Origin: Tuwongella immobilis
GTDB lineage: Bacteria; Planctomycetota; Planctomycetia; Gemmatales; Gemmataceae
DNA: 64,000 bases
Reading direction: 5' to 3'
Assembly (NCBI RefSeq): GCF_901538355.1
Contig: NZ_LR593887.1
Location: 6,362,920-6,426,919, forward strand
Position 1 is the stretch's first letter. Each line of letters opens with the position of its first letter. This document shows positions 16,833-25,900 of this stretch, piece by piece. The position numbers were made by a program, and so were the translations under genes. The notes beneath the pieces were generated by a model, which saw nothing but the letters and a program-made list of their open reading frames with translations, searched no databases and was not told where the DNA came from.

Positions 16833-17783
16833 TCACGAACTGTGCAGCAAGTCAGGACAAATCAGCCGTCCATCGGGATGTTCCAACCATCGTTTGCGGC
16901 GATACTCTCGCCAAAACGGGGGTAACTCCCGCTCCACCGCCACCGTTCCAGAATCGTCCCACATCATTCGCGAAAATCCCAGCGCACCGGGTTCCCCTTC
17001 GTGCGGCCCCTTCCCACCAAAACCAACACCCCCTAACGGCAACACCATCGTCTCATGTTCCGGTCCCATCGGCCCAATCTCCCGATTGTGCAGCGAATGG
17101 CCATGCACCCACCAGCGCGCAACTGCTTCATCGGCCAGGATTTGCAGCGATTCCGACCCCGCATCCGGCCCCTGATAAGCACTTGGCCCCTGATGCGTGA
17201 GCAGCACATCGAGTTTCGGCCCATCCAGTAGCTGCAGAATCGCCCCCTCATCGATATATGCGAGATCGGGATAGTCGGCGGTGCGTTGTCCCGGCTCGAT
17301 GCCGCCGATGCCGCCCACGAGTTTGCCCGATTTCGGCGTTTGCAGCACCCACCCGCTGGGCAGATAGCGAATCCATCCGCCGGAATCGACAGTCGGCAAT
17401 TGCTCGATGCGGACGGGCATTTTCGGCCGTTCGCCCGCCAAACATTCCTGGAGCCGAAAAAATCCTTCGTGATTTCCATGCACCATCACCACCGGCGCAG
17501 TCAGCCCCAAGCCCCCCTGACGGGTTGGCTCAAACAATCGTGCAAGCCAGGGAGCCGGTGGGGAAATGGCCCACTGGGTCAAAAACTCCAATTCACAAGG
17601 ATTGGTTCGAGCGTGCCGTCGAGTGGTGCTATCCAACTCGGCGTCGCGGGTGAATGTCCCGACATCTCCGGCGAGGAAAATCGCCTCAAAGTCTTTGCCT
17701 GTCTGCTGTTGCCATCGAGCCATCATGCACAAACCAAGCTGCAAATGGCCGTGGAGATCGCCTAAAAATCCGAAGATGGTCAT
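16833..17783 (-). CDS. metallophosphoesterase, 316 aa
   Basis: The calcineurin-like metal-binding motifs appear in order: GDLHGH near residue 8, GDVG near 38, GNHEGFF near 105, THQGPSAY near 195 and a GHS phrase after RWWVH near 230. Full length for a single-domain enzyme; no signal peptide, so cytoplasmic. It would hydrolyse phosphoester bonds using two metal ions; the substrate (protein phosphate, nucleotide or cyclic nucleotide) is not evident. The start is the ATG at 17783; the ribosome site is weak. It is convergent with rpsR and divergent from the PEP-CTERM gene. Confidence 0.85.
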   Translation of the reverse strand: MTIFGFLGDLHGHLQLGLCMMARWQQQTGKDFEAIFLAGDVGTFTRDAELDSTTRRHARTNPCELEFLTQWAISPPAPWLARLFEPTRQGGLGLTAPVVMVHGNHEGFFRLQECLAGERPKMPVRIEQLPTVDSGGWIRYLPSGWVLQTPKSGKLVGGIGGIEPGQRTADYPDLAYIDEGAILQLLDGPKLDVLLTHQGPSAYQGPDAGSESLQILADEAVARWWVHGHSLHNREIGPMGPEHETMVLPLGGVGFGGKGPHEGEPGALGFSRMMWDDSGTVAVERELPPFWREYRRKRWLEHPDGRLICPDLLHSS

Positions 17784-18107
17784 CGGAATGATCCGTGGTT
17801 GTGATCCGAAGTGCGCGGAAGCGTTCGTTCGAATGACTGGGGACCAGCCCCCGCAGGTTCACCGATCGCCGCCAAATCCCCCGCCGGAAAAGCCGCCCGC
17901 AAATCCGAAATTTTCCTCATCTTGACAGACTTGCCCACCCGCCGCTACTGTGTGCCTACAACCTGACGCTCCACTTGGTGATCCGGCAGGCTGACACCCT
18001 GAGACGAAACGACAACGGATTTCCGAATCGGTTCGGGGGAATCACTCGACGACGCACCGTGGTTGTTGAGATGTAACCGTTCGGTCACGGTACAAGGAAG
18101 TACTCAC
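17784..18107. promoter_or_regulatory. divergent intergenic region with a promoter for the PEP-CTERM gene
   Basis: 324 bases without a gene. The plus strand has TTGACA at 17922, an 18-base spacer and TACTGT at 17946, giving a leader of about 150 bases before the ATG at 18108. An AAGGAAG ribosome site is at 18093-18099. I see no clear promoter for the minus-strand metallophosphoesterase. Confidence 0.45.
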
Positions 18108-18746
18108 ATGAAATTGGCACACTCGACGCTTTTGGGCGTGACCTTGTTGGGCATGATGACGCTGCTCGCAAACAATGCGAATGCAGGACTGATCGTCACC
18201 AAAACTTCGGTTTATGCAGGTGTGAGCGGCACGGGTCCGTTCCGCTGGATGTATGCCGTTCACAACCCGCGCGGTGGCACGGTCCGCACCGGCGACTCGT
18301 TCACCATCTATGATTTCGGCGGTTTCATCCCGACGCACCCGGTCGTGGCCCCTACCGGCTGGACCTACAGCGTGCAAAACTACGGCTACACCCCGACGGG
18401 TGGCACGCCGAACGATAACGGCGCGGTGCCCAACATTACCTTCGTCTACGAAGGGCCGGATCTGCCCGGCAGCATCGGCATGGGCAACTTCTGGATGCAC
18501 TCGCTGTACGGGGTTGGCACCGAATCGCAAATGGTTTCCAGCATTGGCTATACGACTTCTCCGGAAGAAAGCCTGCTCCTGAAGTCGGGTGGGGATTTCG
18601 TCACCACCGAATCGATCATGACGCCGATCGCTCCGGAAGTTCCCGAACCGGCCACGCTCGCCCTGGTGGGCATCGGCCTGCCGCTGGTGGGTGCCGCTCG
18701 CTGGATCCGCCGCCGCCGCGAAACCTCCGCCGAAGCAACCGTCTGA
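18108..18746 (+). CDS. PEP-CTERM sorting-domain exported protein, 212 aa
   Basis: N-terminal signal peptide (residues 1-26, MKLAHSTLLGVTLLGMMTLLA then ANAGL). The C-terminus has the full PEP-CTERM tripartite sorting signal: VPEPATLALVGIGLPLVGAA followed by the arginine cluster WIRRRR at about 195-202. Such proteins are exported, recognised by an exosortase and released or attached at the surface, often with exopolysaccharide. The middle is a Gly/Thr/Tyr-rich beta-type domain without a recognised family. ATG at 18108 after AAGGAAG. No exosortase gene is in the window. Confidence 0.85.
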   Translation: MKLAHSTLLGVTLLGMMTLLANNANAGLIVTKTSVYAGVSGTGPFRWMYAVHNPRGGTVRTGDSFTIYDFGGFIPTHPVVAPTGWTYSVQNYGYTPTGGTPNDNGAVPNITFVYEGPDLPGSIGMGNFWMHSLYGVGTESQMVSSIGYTTSPEESLLLKSGGDFVTTESIMTPIAPEVPEPATLALVGIGLPLVGAARWIRRRRETSAEATV

Positions 18747-18866
18747 ATCCTCGCCGATTGATCGGTTAAGCGCAATCGTCTCTCGATCCTCGCCATTGGC
18801 CCATGTGCCGATTGCGAGGATCGCTGCATTTCCCGAACCCCTGTCCCGCCAATGCGTTGCAGCAGA

Positions 18867-19048
18867 ATCCCAAGCCGAAGCCCAATCCCCAAGCCGATGC
18901 CCAATCCCCAAGCCGATGCCGCTTCCAAGCCGAAGCCCAAGTAGAAGTCGGGTTGAACGATTCCGCCGCTCGGCCTGCTGAATCGAGTGTGGGCAATCGA
19001 CATGAACCATGCGAAGGCCGGCGTGCGAAGGCCAGCGTGCGAAGGCCC
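18867..19048. repeat. short tandem repeats in the PEP-CTERM/ilvN intergenic region
   Basis: Two exact 19-bp direct repeats (18881-18899 and 18900-18918, unit starting CCCAATCCCCAAGCC) flanked by degenerate copies. Further on there are two and a half copies of a 14-bp unit GCGAAGGCC(G/A)GCGT (19011-19048). Together with the terminator these fill the 394-base gap 18747-19140; no gene is seen there. Confidence 0.75.
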
Positions 19049-19060
19049 ATATGCAGACGC

Positions 19061-19103
19061 AAAAAAATTCCTCGTCCGGTGACGAATCACGGGACGAGGA
19101 ATT
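19061..19103 (-). terminator. rho-independent terminator of the ilvN operon
   Basis: 12-bp perfect stem (AATTCCTCGTCC at 19066-19077 and its complement at 19092-19103), 14-base loop. On the minus strand it is followed by a run of seven U from the A-run at 19061-19067. It sits 37 bases below the last gene of the ilvN unit. Confidence 0.85.
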
Positions 19104-19140
19104 CTGGAACGATCATTTGTGGTCTTGGAATGAGACCGGC

Positions 19141-19458
19141 TTACTTGGCGGCTTCGAGCTTGCGGACTTTGGTTCGCTCGTCGATGGAAATGCTCGACAG
19201 TTCCTGATTGTCCTTGGTGAAATGCACCATGGGAACGATCAAGTCATCTTCGGGCACGCGATCGGTGGCTAACCCGGTCGCCAAATAGTTCAGGTGGCGG
19301 AATGTCGCTTGGATGGGTTTGGTTTCCCATTCGCGGCTTCCCACTCGAACGATCTTCACAATTTCAATCCGATCGCCCGGCACCAAACTGCGAAGCAACT
19401 CCACCAGCGTGGGATCGAGTCGCTTGGTGGGTAATCGAATTTCGCTGGGCGTGCTCAT
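19141..19458 (-). CDS. hypothetical protein translated with ilvN, 105 aa
   Basis: Start at 19458 after an excellent GGAGGAAAG site; the ATG overlaps the ilvN stop, so the two genes are translationally coupled. The protein opens with MSTPSEIRLPTKRLDPTLVELL and has a small beta-rich core (DRIEIVKIVRVGSREWETKPIQATFRHLNYLATGL). I do not recognise it. No signal peptide. Its coupling to the acetolactate synthase regulatory subunit suggests a housekeeping planctomycete protein, but no function can be assigned. Confidence 0.75.
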   Translation of the reverse strand: MSTPSEIRLPTKRLDPTLVELLRSLVPGDRIEIVKIVRVGSREWETKPIQATFRHLNYLATGLATDRVPEDDLIVPMVHFTKDNQELSSISIDERTKVRKLEAAK

Positions 19459-19952
19459 TCGCTTTCCTCCTTGGGGGGCACACCGCGCACCAGCGCAATG
19501 CGACCCGTGCGGGCCAGTTCAAGGATTCCATACGGCCGCATCAGGTCGATGAAGGCTTCGACCTTGGATTCTTGGCCGCTGATTTCGATCATGAGGGTTT
19601 CGTTGGTGACATCCACCACTCGACCGCGGAACATTTCGGTCATCAACGAAATTTCAACGCGTTGTGCCGGCGATGCCGACACTTTAATCAGCATCAGATC
19701 GCGTTCCACGAAGGTGGTGCTCGAAATATCGACCACCCGCACCACCGTAATAATCTTGCCCAACTGTTTGCGGATTTGATCGAGTTCTTTGTCATCGCCA
19801 CGAACGACGAACGTGATGCGGGACAGATCCGCATTTTCCGTCTCGCCTACGGCCAGGCTATCGATGTTGAAGCCCCGGGACGCCAGCATCCCCGAGATAT
19901 GGGCAAGCACCCCCGGTTGATTTTGGACCAAAGCCGATAGCACGTGTCGCAT
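19455..19952 (-). CDS. ilvN: acetolactate synthase small (regulatory) subunit
   Basis: 165 residues from the ATG at 19952 (GGAG eleven bases upstream). The N-terminal ACT domain is clear: HVLSALVQNQPGVLAHISGMLASRGFNIDSLAVG, and the C-terminal ALS_ss_C part contains AFIDLMRPYGILELARTGRIAL. This subunit binds branched-chain amino acids (valine) and controls the catalytic IlvB subunit at the start of valine/leucine/isoleucine synthesis. Neither ilvB nor ilvC is adjacent; the only operon partner is the unknown 105-residue protein downstream. Confidence 0.92.
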   Translation of the reverse strand: MRHVLSALVQNQPGVLAHISGMLASRGFNIDSLAVGETENADLSRITFVVRGDDKELDQIRKQLGKIITVVRVVDISSTTFVERDLMLIKVSASPAQRVEISLMTEMFRGRVVDVTNETLMIEISGQESKVEAFIDLMRPYGILELARTGRIALVRGVPPKEESE

Positions 19953-20063
19953 TGCGATGATTACTCCGTTCAAATCCTGACAAACTCTTGCCGGGAATCT
20001 TACGTCCCGAGCGAACGCTGACAAGGAGACATCTCGCTCGGAACTTGTTCGCAGCTCACCGAT

Positions 20064-22073
20064 TTAGCGTTTCGATGAGAATTCTGCGGGAATCCCGGCA
20101 ATCGTCTTGATCTCCAAGCGGCGGAAAAACATCTCGGCATTTTCCGCTTGCAGTTGAATGCGGCCCCTCGTCACCGGAACATCCTTGCCATTGACCGTGT
20201 TGCGGATGCGGTTCACCACCATCACCACTTCGCCGTTGACCACATGAATCGCCTGGTCGCCCACCGCGATCAGTTCCAGGGTGTTCCACTCGCCCAAGGG
20301 CTTCTCGGCGTTGGTGCGCTTCACCACGCGGCCGCCAGTTTCCTTGCTGGGCACCGTCACCACCTTGGCGCCTGGTGTATAGCGCAGCGGTGGCTTGCCG
20401 TTGGTCAGTTCCCCGGCGACATCCGCCGAACCCGCGGACAGGCCGAAGAAATCCCCCACGTCCGATTCTTGGACTTGGAATTGGAACGACTTCATCCAGA
20501 CGCCGCCGATTGCGCCGAACTCCCCGCTGCTGTGGTACAACAACCCGGAATCGCGCAGATTCTTGGCACGGGGGCCAGACTTTTCTTGTCCCCACTTAAA
20601 TTGCAGGCGGAGGTGATAATTTTCGAATTCCGGCTGCGTGGCCAATGCCCCATCCGTCCCACCCGCAATGCGAATGGCCGGTTCGCCATCCACGGCCACA
20701 ATTTTGATGATGCCTTGCGGATCTTTGTTGAGACCAATCGGAGCGGTGGCATCGGCCGGTTTGCCGATGTAGGTATCCCACCCACTCAGATCGACTTCAT
20801 TGAACAATGGTCGGAATCCCGCCGCCGCACTCGCATCCTTCCACGACAATGTCGGCGATCCCAAGATCGTCTGTTCGTGCAGATACACCCCGCGTTTATT
20901 CGACGTAATGACATCCAACTTCCCATCGCCATTGACATCGGCCACCGAGAACTGCGTCCCAACGCCCGAATGAATATCGATCATCCGTGGTGTAAAGCGA
21001 ATCATGCCATCGACTTTCGACGCCTCGAACCAGTACAGCGCCGCCGGTGCATTCGGCTCAAGATCGCCACGGGGACCGTGTGCCCACCAGCGTTTGCCCG
21101 TGACCAGATCCTTCAGCCCATCGCCATTGATGTCGACAAAGTGCATCGCATGGGTTTGCGACACGAATCGCGGGAACAGATCGCGGCGAACGAACGCGGG
21201 ATTGCCCTGCGCATCCACCGGCTTTTGCAGAAACGACCAGATGCCGAAACTGTGGGCGGAACTGGACACGACATCGAGCTTGCCATCGCCATCGAGATCC
21301 ATCGTGTAGATGTCCGAAGCCGGTTCGCCAAGCGGTGCCGGGTGCCACTTCCACGGGGTGCCGGTGTCCTTTTCCGGCTGCTCCCACCATCCCTGGGGGA
21401 TCACCACATCCGCGCGCCCGTCGCCATTGACATCCACCGCCCCAAGTCCGTGAGCATATTTGAAAGTTCCAGGAATGACATTTCCCGGCTTACTCGGTTC
21501 GCTGACGGGGTGCATCTCCCACAGTTGCTTGGGATCGGCCCCGGCGCGGAACCAGGCCATTTGGCCTTCGTTCTCTTTGCCCTTGGGCTGCCAGCCCATG
21601 AGCAGCACGCGCTTGCCGGTCCCGAACAGATCGACATACAACGGAGTTTCATTGCAAGCGGAGTGCCAGATTTCGTGCGGCGTCCAATGATTGGGGCTGC
21701 CCTTGGGATTTTCGTACCAGCGAACGGGTTCACCGGGGAAACCAACCACGATCGCATCGACCCAGCCATCGCCGTTGACATCATCGGCCCAACAAGCGAA
21801 CGACTGAGAATATCCGCCCGCGCCGTTGCCGAAATTGCCGGGTTTGCGAATTTCGTGCGGCGTCCAGCTAGGGGCTTCGTACCAATAATCGCCGGTGATA
21901 ATATCGATTTTTCCGTCTTTGTTGACGTCACCGACCGCCACGCCTTCGGAGCGGAAGACCGGATCAATGACCGTGCGTTTCCAGCCAACGGTGGTTGGCT
22001 TGGCATCGGCTGCCAAGAGTGTTGCGGGCAGCAGCAGCAGCAGCCCCAAAGGCAATCCGCGACATGCAGACAT
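20064..22073 (-). CDS. exported FG-GAP/VCBS repeat protein with C-terminal DUF1080 (3-keto-disaccharide hydrolase) domain, 669 aa
   Basis: A signal peptide covers residues 1-22 (LPLGLLLLLPATLLAADA). Residues 30-400 hold six repeats with the calcium-binding pattern DVNGDGxxD (DVNKDGKID, DVNGDGRAD, DLDGDGKLD and others), i.e. a beta-propeller of FG-GAP/VCBS type. Residues about 425-669 are a DUF1080 jelly-roll domain (GGTDGALATQPEFENYHLRLQFKW, then GLLYHSSGEFG). DUF1080 proteins are abundant in planctomycetes and are linked to 3-keto-glucoside cleavage. The ATG at 22073 has GGAG nine bases upstream and is preferred to an in-frame TTG at 22088. Likely periplasmic carbohydrate processing. Confidence 0.85.
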   Translation of the reverse strand: MSACRGLPLGLLLLLPATLLAADAKPTTVGWKRTVIDPVFRSEGVAVGDVNKDGKIDIITGDYWYEAPSWTPHEIRKPGNFGNGAGGYSQSFACWADDVNGDGWVDAIVVGFPGEPVRWYENPKGSPNHWTPHEIWHSACNETPLYVDLFGTGKRVLLMGWQPKGKENEGQMAWFRAGADPKQLWEMHPVSEPSKPGNVIPGTFKYAHGLGAVDVNGDGRADVVIPQGWWEQPEKDTGTPWKWHPAPLGEPASDIYTMDLDGDGKLDVVSSSAHSFGIWSFLQKPVDAQGNPAFVRRDLFPRFVSQTHAMHFVDINGDGLKDLVTGKRWWAHGPRGDLEPNAPAALYWFEASKVDGMIRFTPRMIDIHSGVGTQFSVADVNGDGKLDVITSNKRGVYLHEQTILGSPTLSWKDASAAAGFRPLFNEVDLSGWDTYIGKPADATAPIGLNKDPQGIIKIVAVDGEPAIRIAGGTDGALATQPEFENYHLRLQFKWGQEKSGPRAKNLRDSGLLYHSSGEFGAIGGVWMKSFQFQVQESDVGDFFGLSAGSADVAGELTNGKPPLRYTPGAKVVTVPSKETGGRVVKRTNAEKPLGEWNTLELIAVGDQAIHVVNGEVVMVVNRIRNTVNGKDVPVTRGRIQLQAENAEMFFRRLEIKTIAGIPAEFSSKR

Positions 22074-22183
22074 GGGGAGAGTCTCCAATCACAAGGTAGG
22101 CGTTGGCATCGGCGTTGTGCAGCGACCAACTCGGACCTCGATTATGGGGGCGGATTCCGTCCAACGCAATGGGCTGATTTTCA

Positions 22184-22212
22184 TTGGCCGGGCAATTTGG
22201 ATGTGCTATGCT
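22184..22212 (+). promoter_or_regulatory. putative promoter of the ECF sigma gene
   Basis: TTGGCC at 22184, a 17-base spacer and TATGCT at 22207, about 40 bases before the ATG at 22253. Confidence 0.4.
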
Positions 22213-22252
22213 CTCGATTGATCGGCATTTCGACTTGCGTGAGTGACGCTGT

Positions 22253-22870
22253 ATGTCCACAATCGACGATTTCCGGGAGCTAATTCGACGAGTCCGCTCG
22301 GGGGATGCCGCTGCGGCCAAAATCTTGGTCGACCAATACAGCAGTCAGATTCTGCGCACCATTCGCGTGCAGATGAACAACCCGCGCCTGCGCCGCACGG
22401 TTGATAGCCACGATATTTGCCAATCCGTACTGGGGGATTTCTTCGCGCGGGTAGCGCTGGGACAATACAATCTGAAGGAGCCAGACGATTTGGTACGACT
22501 ACTCGTCACCATGGCCAGCAATCGCGTGACACATCATGCCCGCCGCTCCAATGCGCTCAAACGCGGAAAAGAATATCATCAAGAATCGTCCGATGGAGTG
22601 CTGGTGAGCCTGCAATCGAAAGATTCGCCGCCGTCGGATCAACTGATTCGCAAAGAAATTCTGGAACAGATTGTCAACAATCTGCCGCCGGAATTGGTGG
22701 CAATCCATCGGGCGCGGATCGTTGAGGGAAAATCCTGGGCCGAGATTGCCGCCGAATTGGGTGAATCGGTGGCCGCCGTCTCCAAACGCTACCACCGCGC
22801 ACTCAATGAGCAATTCGCCCGCCTGAACATGACCACCTTCGAAGTCGATCCCATCGACGCCGGCGATTGA
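22253..22870 (+). CDS. ECF-type RNA polymerase sigma factor, 205 aa
   Basis: Sigma region 2 is visible at residues 20-90 (a VDSHDICQSVLGDFFARV phrase takes the place of the usual DIVQETF helix), and region 4 at 140-190 with LPPELVAIHRARIVEGKSWAEIAAELGES, a helix-turn-helix. It belongs with planctomycete ECF factors that sit next to serine/threonine kinases; here the kinase gene is convergent and ends 96 bases away. No anti-sigma gene is adjacent, which fits the idea that the kinase controls the factor. Cytoplasmic, directs RNA polymerase to an unknown regulon. Confidence 0.88.
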   Translation: MSTIDDFRELIRRVRSGDAAAAKILVDQYSSQILRTIRVQMNNPRLRRTVDSHDICQSVLGDFFARVALGQYNLKEPDDLVRLLVTMASNRVTHHARRSNALKRGKEYHQESSDGVLVSLQSKDSPPSDQLIRKEILEQIVNNLPPELVAIHRARIVEGKSWAEIAAELGESVAAVSKRYHRALNEQFARLNMTTFEVDPIDAGD

Positions 22871-22966
22871 GTCCGACGCTGGTCCCGATTGCGAGCGCCC
22901 GCCCCCCTTCACCCGAGCGAAATCACCGGAAACACTTGCCGGGTAAGCGGTTGTGGCCCGTCTGCA

Positions 22967-25900
22967 TTACGGCAGCACGTCGTAGTTTTCGTCATCATTC
23001 GATTCGCGGGTGCGGGGCGCGTGATGGCGCATGACGGCGGGCTGGGTGCGATAGAGCCCCCATTGGAGCAGCCATTCGCCGGTGTGGTCGATGGCAACGC
23101 CACGGGTATCGCTGAGGCTAAAATCGCCGAGTCGGAAGATTTCTTCGCCGGTAGTCAAATCGCGGATGGTGATGCCATTTCGGGCTTCATCCGGTGGGCG
23201 CACACTGGTTGCGACCATGACTCGGTCTCCCTGGGGCGACACGGTCACGCCGCGCACCCGTCGGTTGACCTCCACCATCTGCCAGAGCAATTCCCCGGTT
23301 TCGGCATCGAACGTCACCAGATCCGATCCTTCCCCGGCGACAATCACGCGATTCTGATGCACGCAGATCATCGATAGCCCCGCCTCGCTGCGAATCGTGG
23401 CGAATTCCTGCCACTGATCCGCTCGCCGATCGAGCTTCCACACGCGATCGGTGCCGTTGACCATCATCAGTGCCGACCCGGAAAAGGCGAGTTGCTGCGG
23501 CTGGCCTTCGGGAACGGCGATCATCCGCGATTGCCACTGCCCGGAATCCGACACCGTCCAGCATTCGACCCACCCACGATCGGTCCCCACGGCAATCATC
23601 GCTTCGGGACGTCCGACCGGCATCCATGAAACCACTGAATCTGAGACAACAATCGGCCCGGTTCGCAGTCCGTATTGGCTGGCCGGGAAGCGCGTCGCCA
23701 CTTCGTCCGTCACGGCGAAATCGGGGAGACTGCGAAAGAGCAAGCGACCGGATTCCGATTCCACTTGCACCAGCCCGTTTCCGCGGGGCAACACGGCCCA
23801 ATGCGGCTTCTCTGCGTCTTGCACGATTTCCGGCGGCAGGTCGATCCAATTGCGCAGCCGCGGCGGATGAATATCCCACAACTGCAAGCGGTGATTCGAG
23901 GTCGAATCCGGATCGACATCGCCCGAATCCCGTTCCGACTTGGTATAGCGTTCCCGCACCTGCACCAGCATGGACGACTGGCCCGGCACCGTTTGCACCC
24001 GAGGAATTTCCGCCGGGCGTTTGGGCAACAGATGCCGAACGGGTTCGATTCCGCTGCCCAGAATTCCGCCCCAATCAATCGTCGGCCGATACGGGCGATT
24101 GGGCCAAATCGCATCGGCATCGACCAATCGCTGCGGATCCCAAAGTTGCACCGTGCCATTGGAACAAGCCACCGCCAGATACCGACTATTGGGATCAATC
24201 GCCAGCGACCAAATGCGCCCATCCACGACATTCCACATGGCCGTGGACGCCATCGTATCCAGCGTTAATCGACGAATCGTGCCGTTGCGATTGCCGATGT
24301 ACATACTCACCTGATCCGGGGCGAGCAGGTGCGAATCCCAATTTCCGATCCGCAGATATTCCGCCAGGGCGATGCGCTGCTTGCTGGCGAAATCATGCAG
24401 CCACAGCGGACCTGGCCCCGGCCCGGAGGTAATCACGCGATTGGGCGAATTCAGCGGGGTCAGATTGCGCTGCTTATCATCGTTCCAGACTTCTTGTCGC
24501 TCGGCATGCAACCGCTGCGTGGCGTGATTCCAGGTCAGCCGATAGCGTTGAATCCGGGCATCATCGGCCAGCACAAACACATTCTGAATGTTGGCCGCTT
24601 CCCGAGCATAGCGCACCACCGAGATCGAATTGGCATCCGTGGAAACCTCAGAAACAGTGCCGGTTTTGCGGTTCCAATGGCGAATCCGCGTGCGATTATC
24701 CGCGAAGACAATCTGCTCGGAATCGACCAGAAACGCGACGCTATACACCATGGAATCGGGGACGGCACATTCCGCCAAAAGTTGGCCGGTCTCTCGATCC
24801 CACAAGCGCACCTCACCCGCATCGCTACAGGTGGCGAACTGTCGGCCATCTTCGGTCCAGGCAATATCGTTGACTTCCGCGCGATGGGCGATGAGCGGCT
24901 CGCGCAGTGGGACTCCGCGTTCCGGGTCCCAGAATCGCAACGTGCCATCCTTCCCCCGACTCAGCAGCAGCTTGCCATCCGGCGAGAAATGCACGCCGTA
25001 GACATCGCCACGATGCCCCGTCAGCACCCGTTGCGGCGCTTGGGCCAAATGCCGCAGATAGAACCATTCAAACCCGCGCAGATCCACTTCGCCATCCACG
25101 GGGATCAACTGCTTCAACCCGCGAAGCAACTCCGCCCGCCGACCGGAATCGGGCAGTTCCCGAATATCCCGCATCACCAGGGAATAGTTCTGCTGCCGAA
25201 GCACCCGCTGATGCTGTTTCAGCGCAGTGCCATCGGCCTCCGATTTCGCCAGGAGATCCTCAATTCGCTGATTGCGAATCTGCAGCATGGAATTCTGCCA
25301 GGCAATGGCCAGCACGCCACCCATCAGCACCAGCATCGCCGTCAGAATTCCTGTCGCCTGCATGGGATGCCGCCGACACCAGCGCTGCCAATGCTGCCAA
25401 AGGCTGGGCGATTGAAACGAAATGGGTTCGCCCCGCTGCACATTGCGCAGATCCGCCGCGAGAATCGCCGCATCGCCGTAGCGGGCCTGGGGCGATTTCG
25501 CCAAACAGTGGGAGACCACCAATTGCAGATTTTTCGGCGTATCGGGCCGATATTTGGCAATGGATGGGGCCGTTTCTTCCTGCAATCGCCACGGCTCATC
25601 CAGCAACTCGTCTTCCGTCCAGGGAGTCCGCCCGCACAGCGACTCAAACAGCACCACCCCCAGGGCATATAGATCGGAAGGCCGCGTCACCAAGCGACGA
25701 TTCCGCGCCTGTTCCGGAGACATATACGGTGGCGTGCCCAGCAACTGCTTGTTTTCCACCGTCTGGGTTTGCTGACTGGGGCATTCCCGCTGCAATCGGG
25801 CCAGCCCGAAATCGGTCAATCGCGGTTTGCGGGGATCGCCCAATTCCAACAGAATGTTGCTCGGCTTCAAATCGCAGTGGATCACACCACGATCATGGGC

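Noticed and set aside
20148-22283. 711-codon plus-strand frame
   Set aside because: Antisense shadow of the FG-GAP/DUF1080 gene; high G+C third positions keep the opposite strand open. Arg/His-rich translation without a family.
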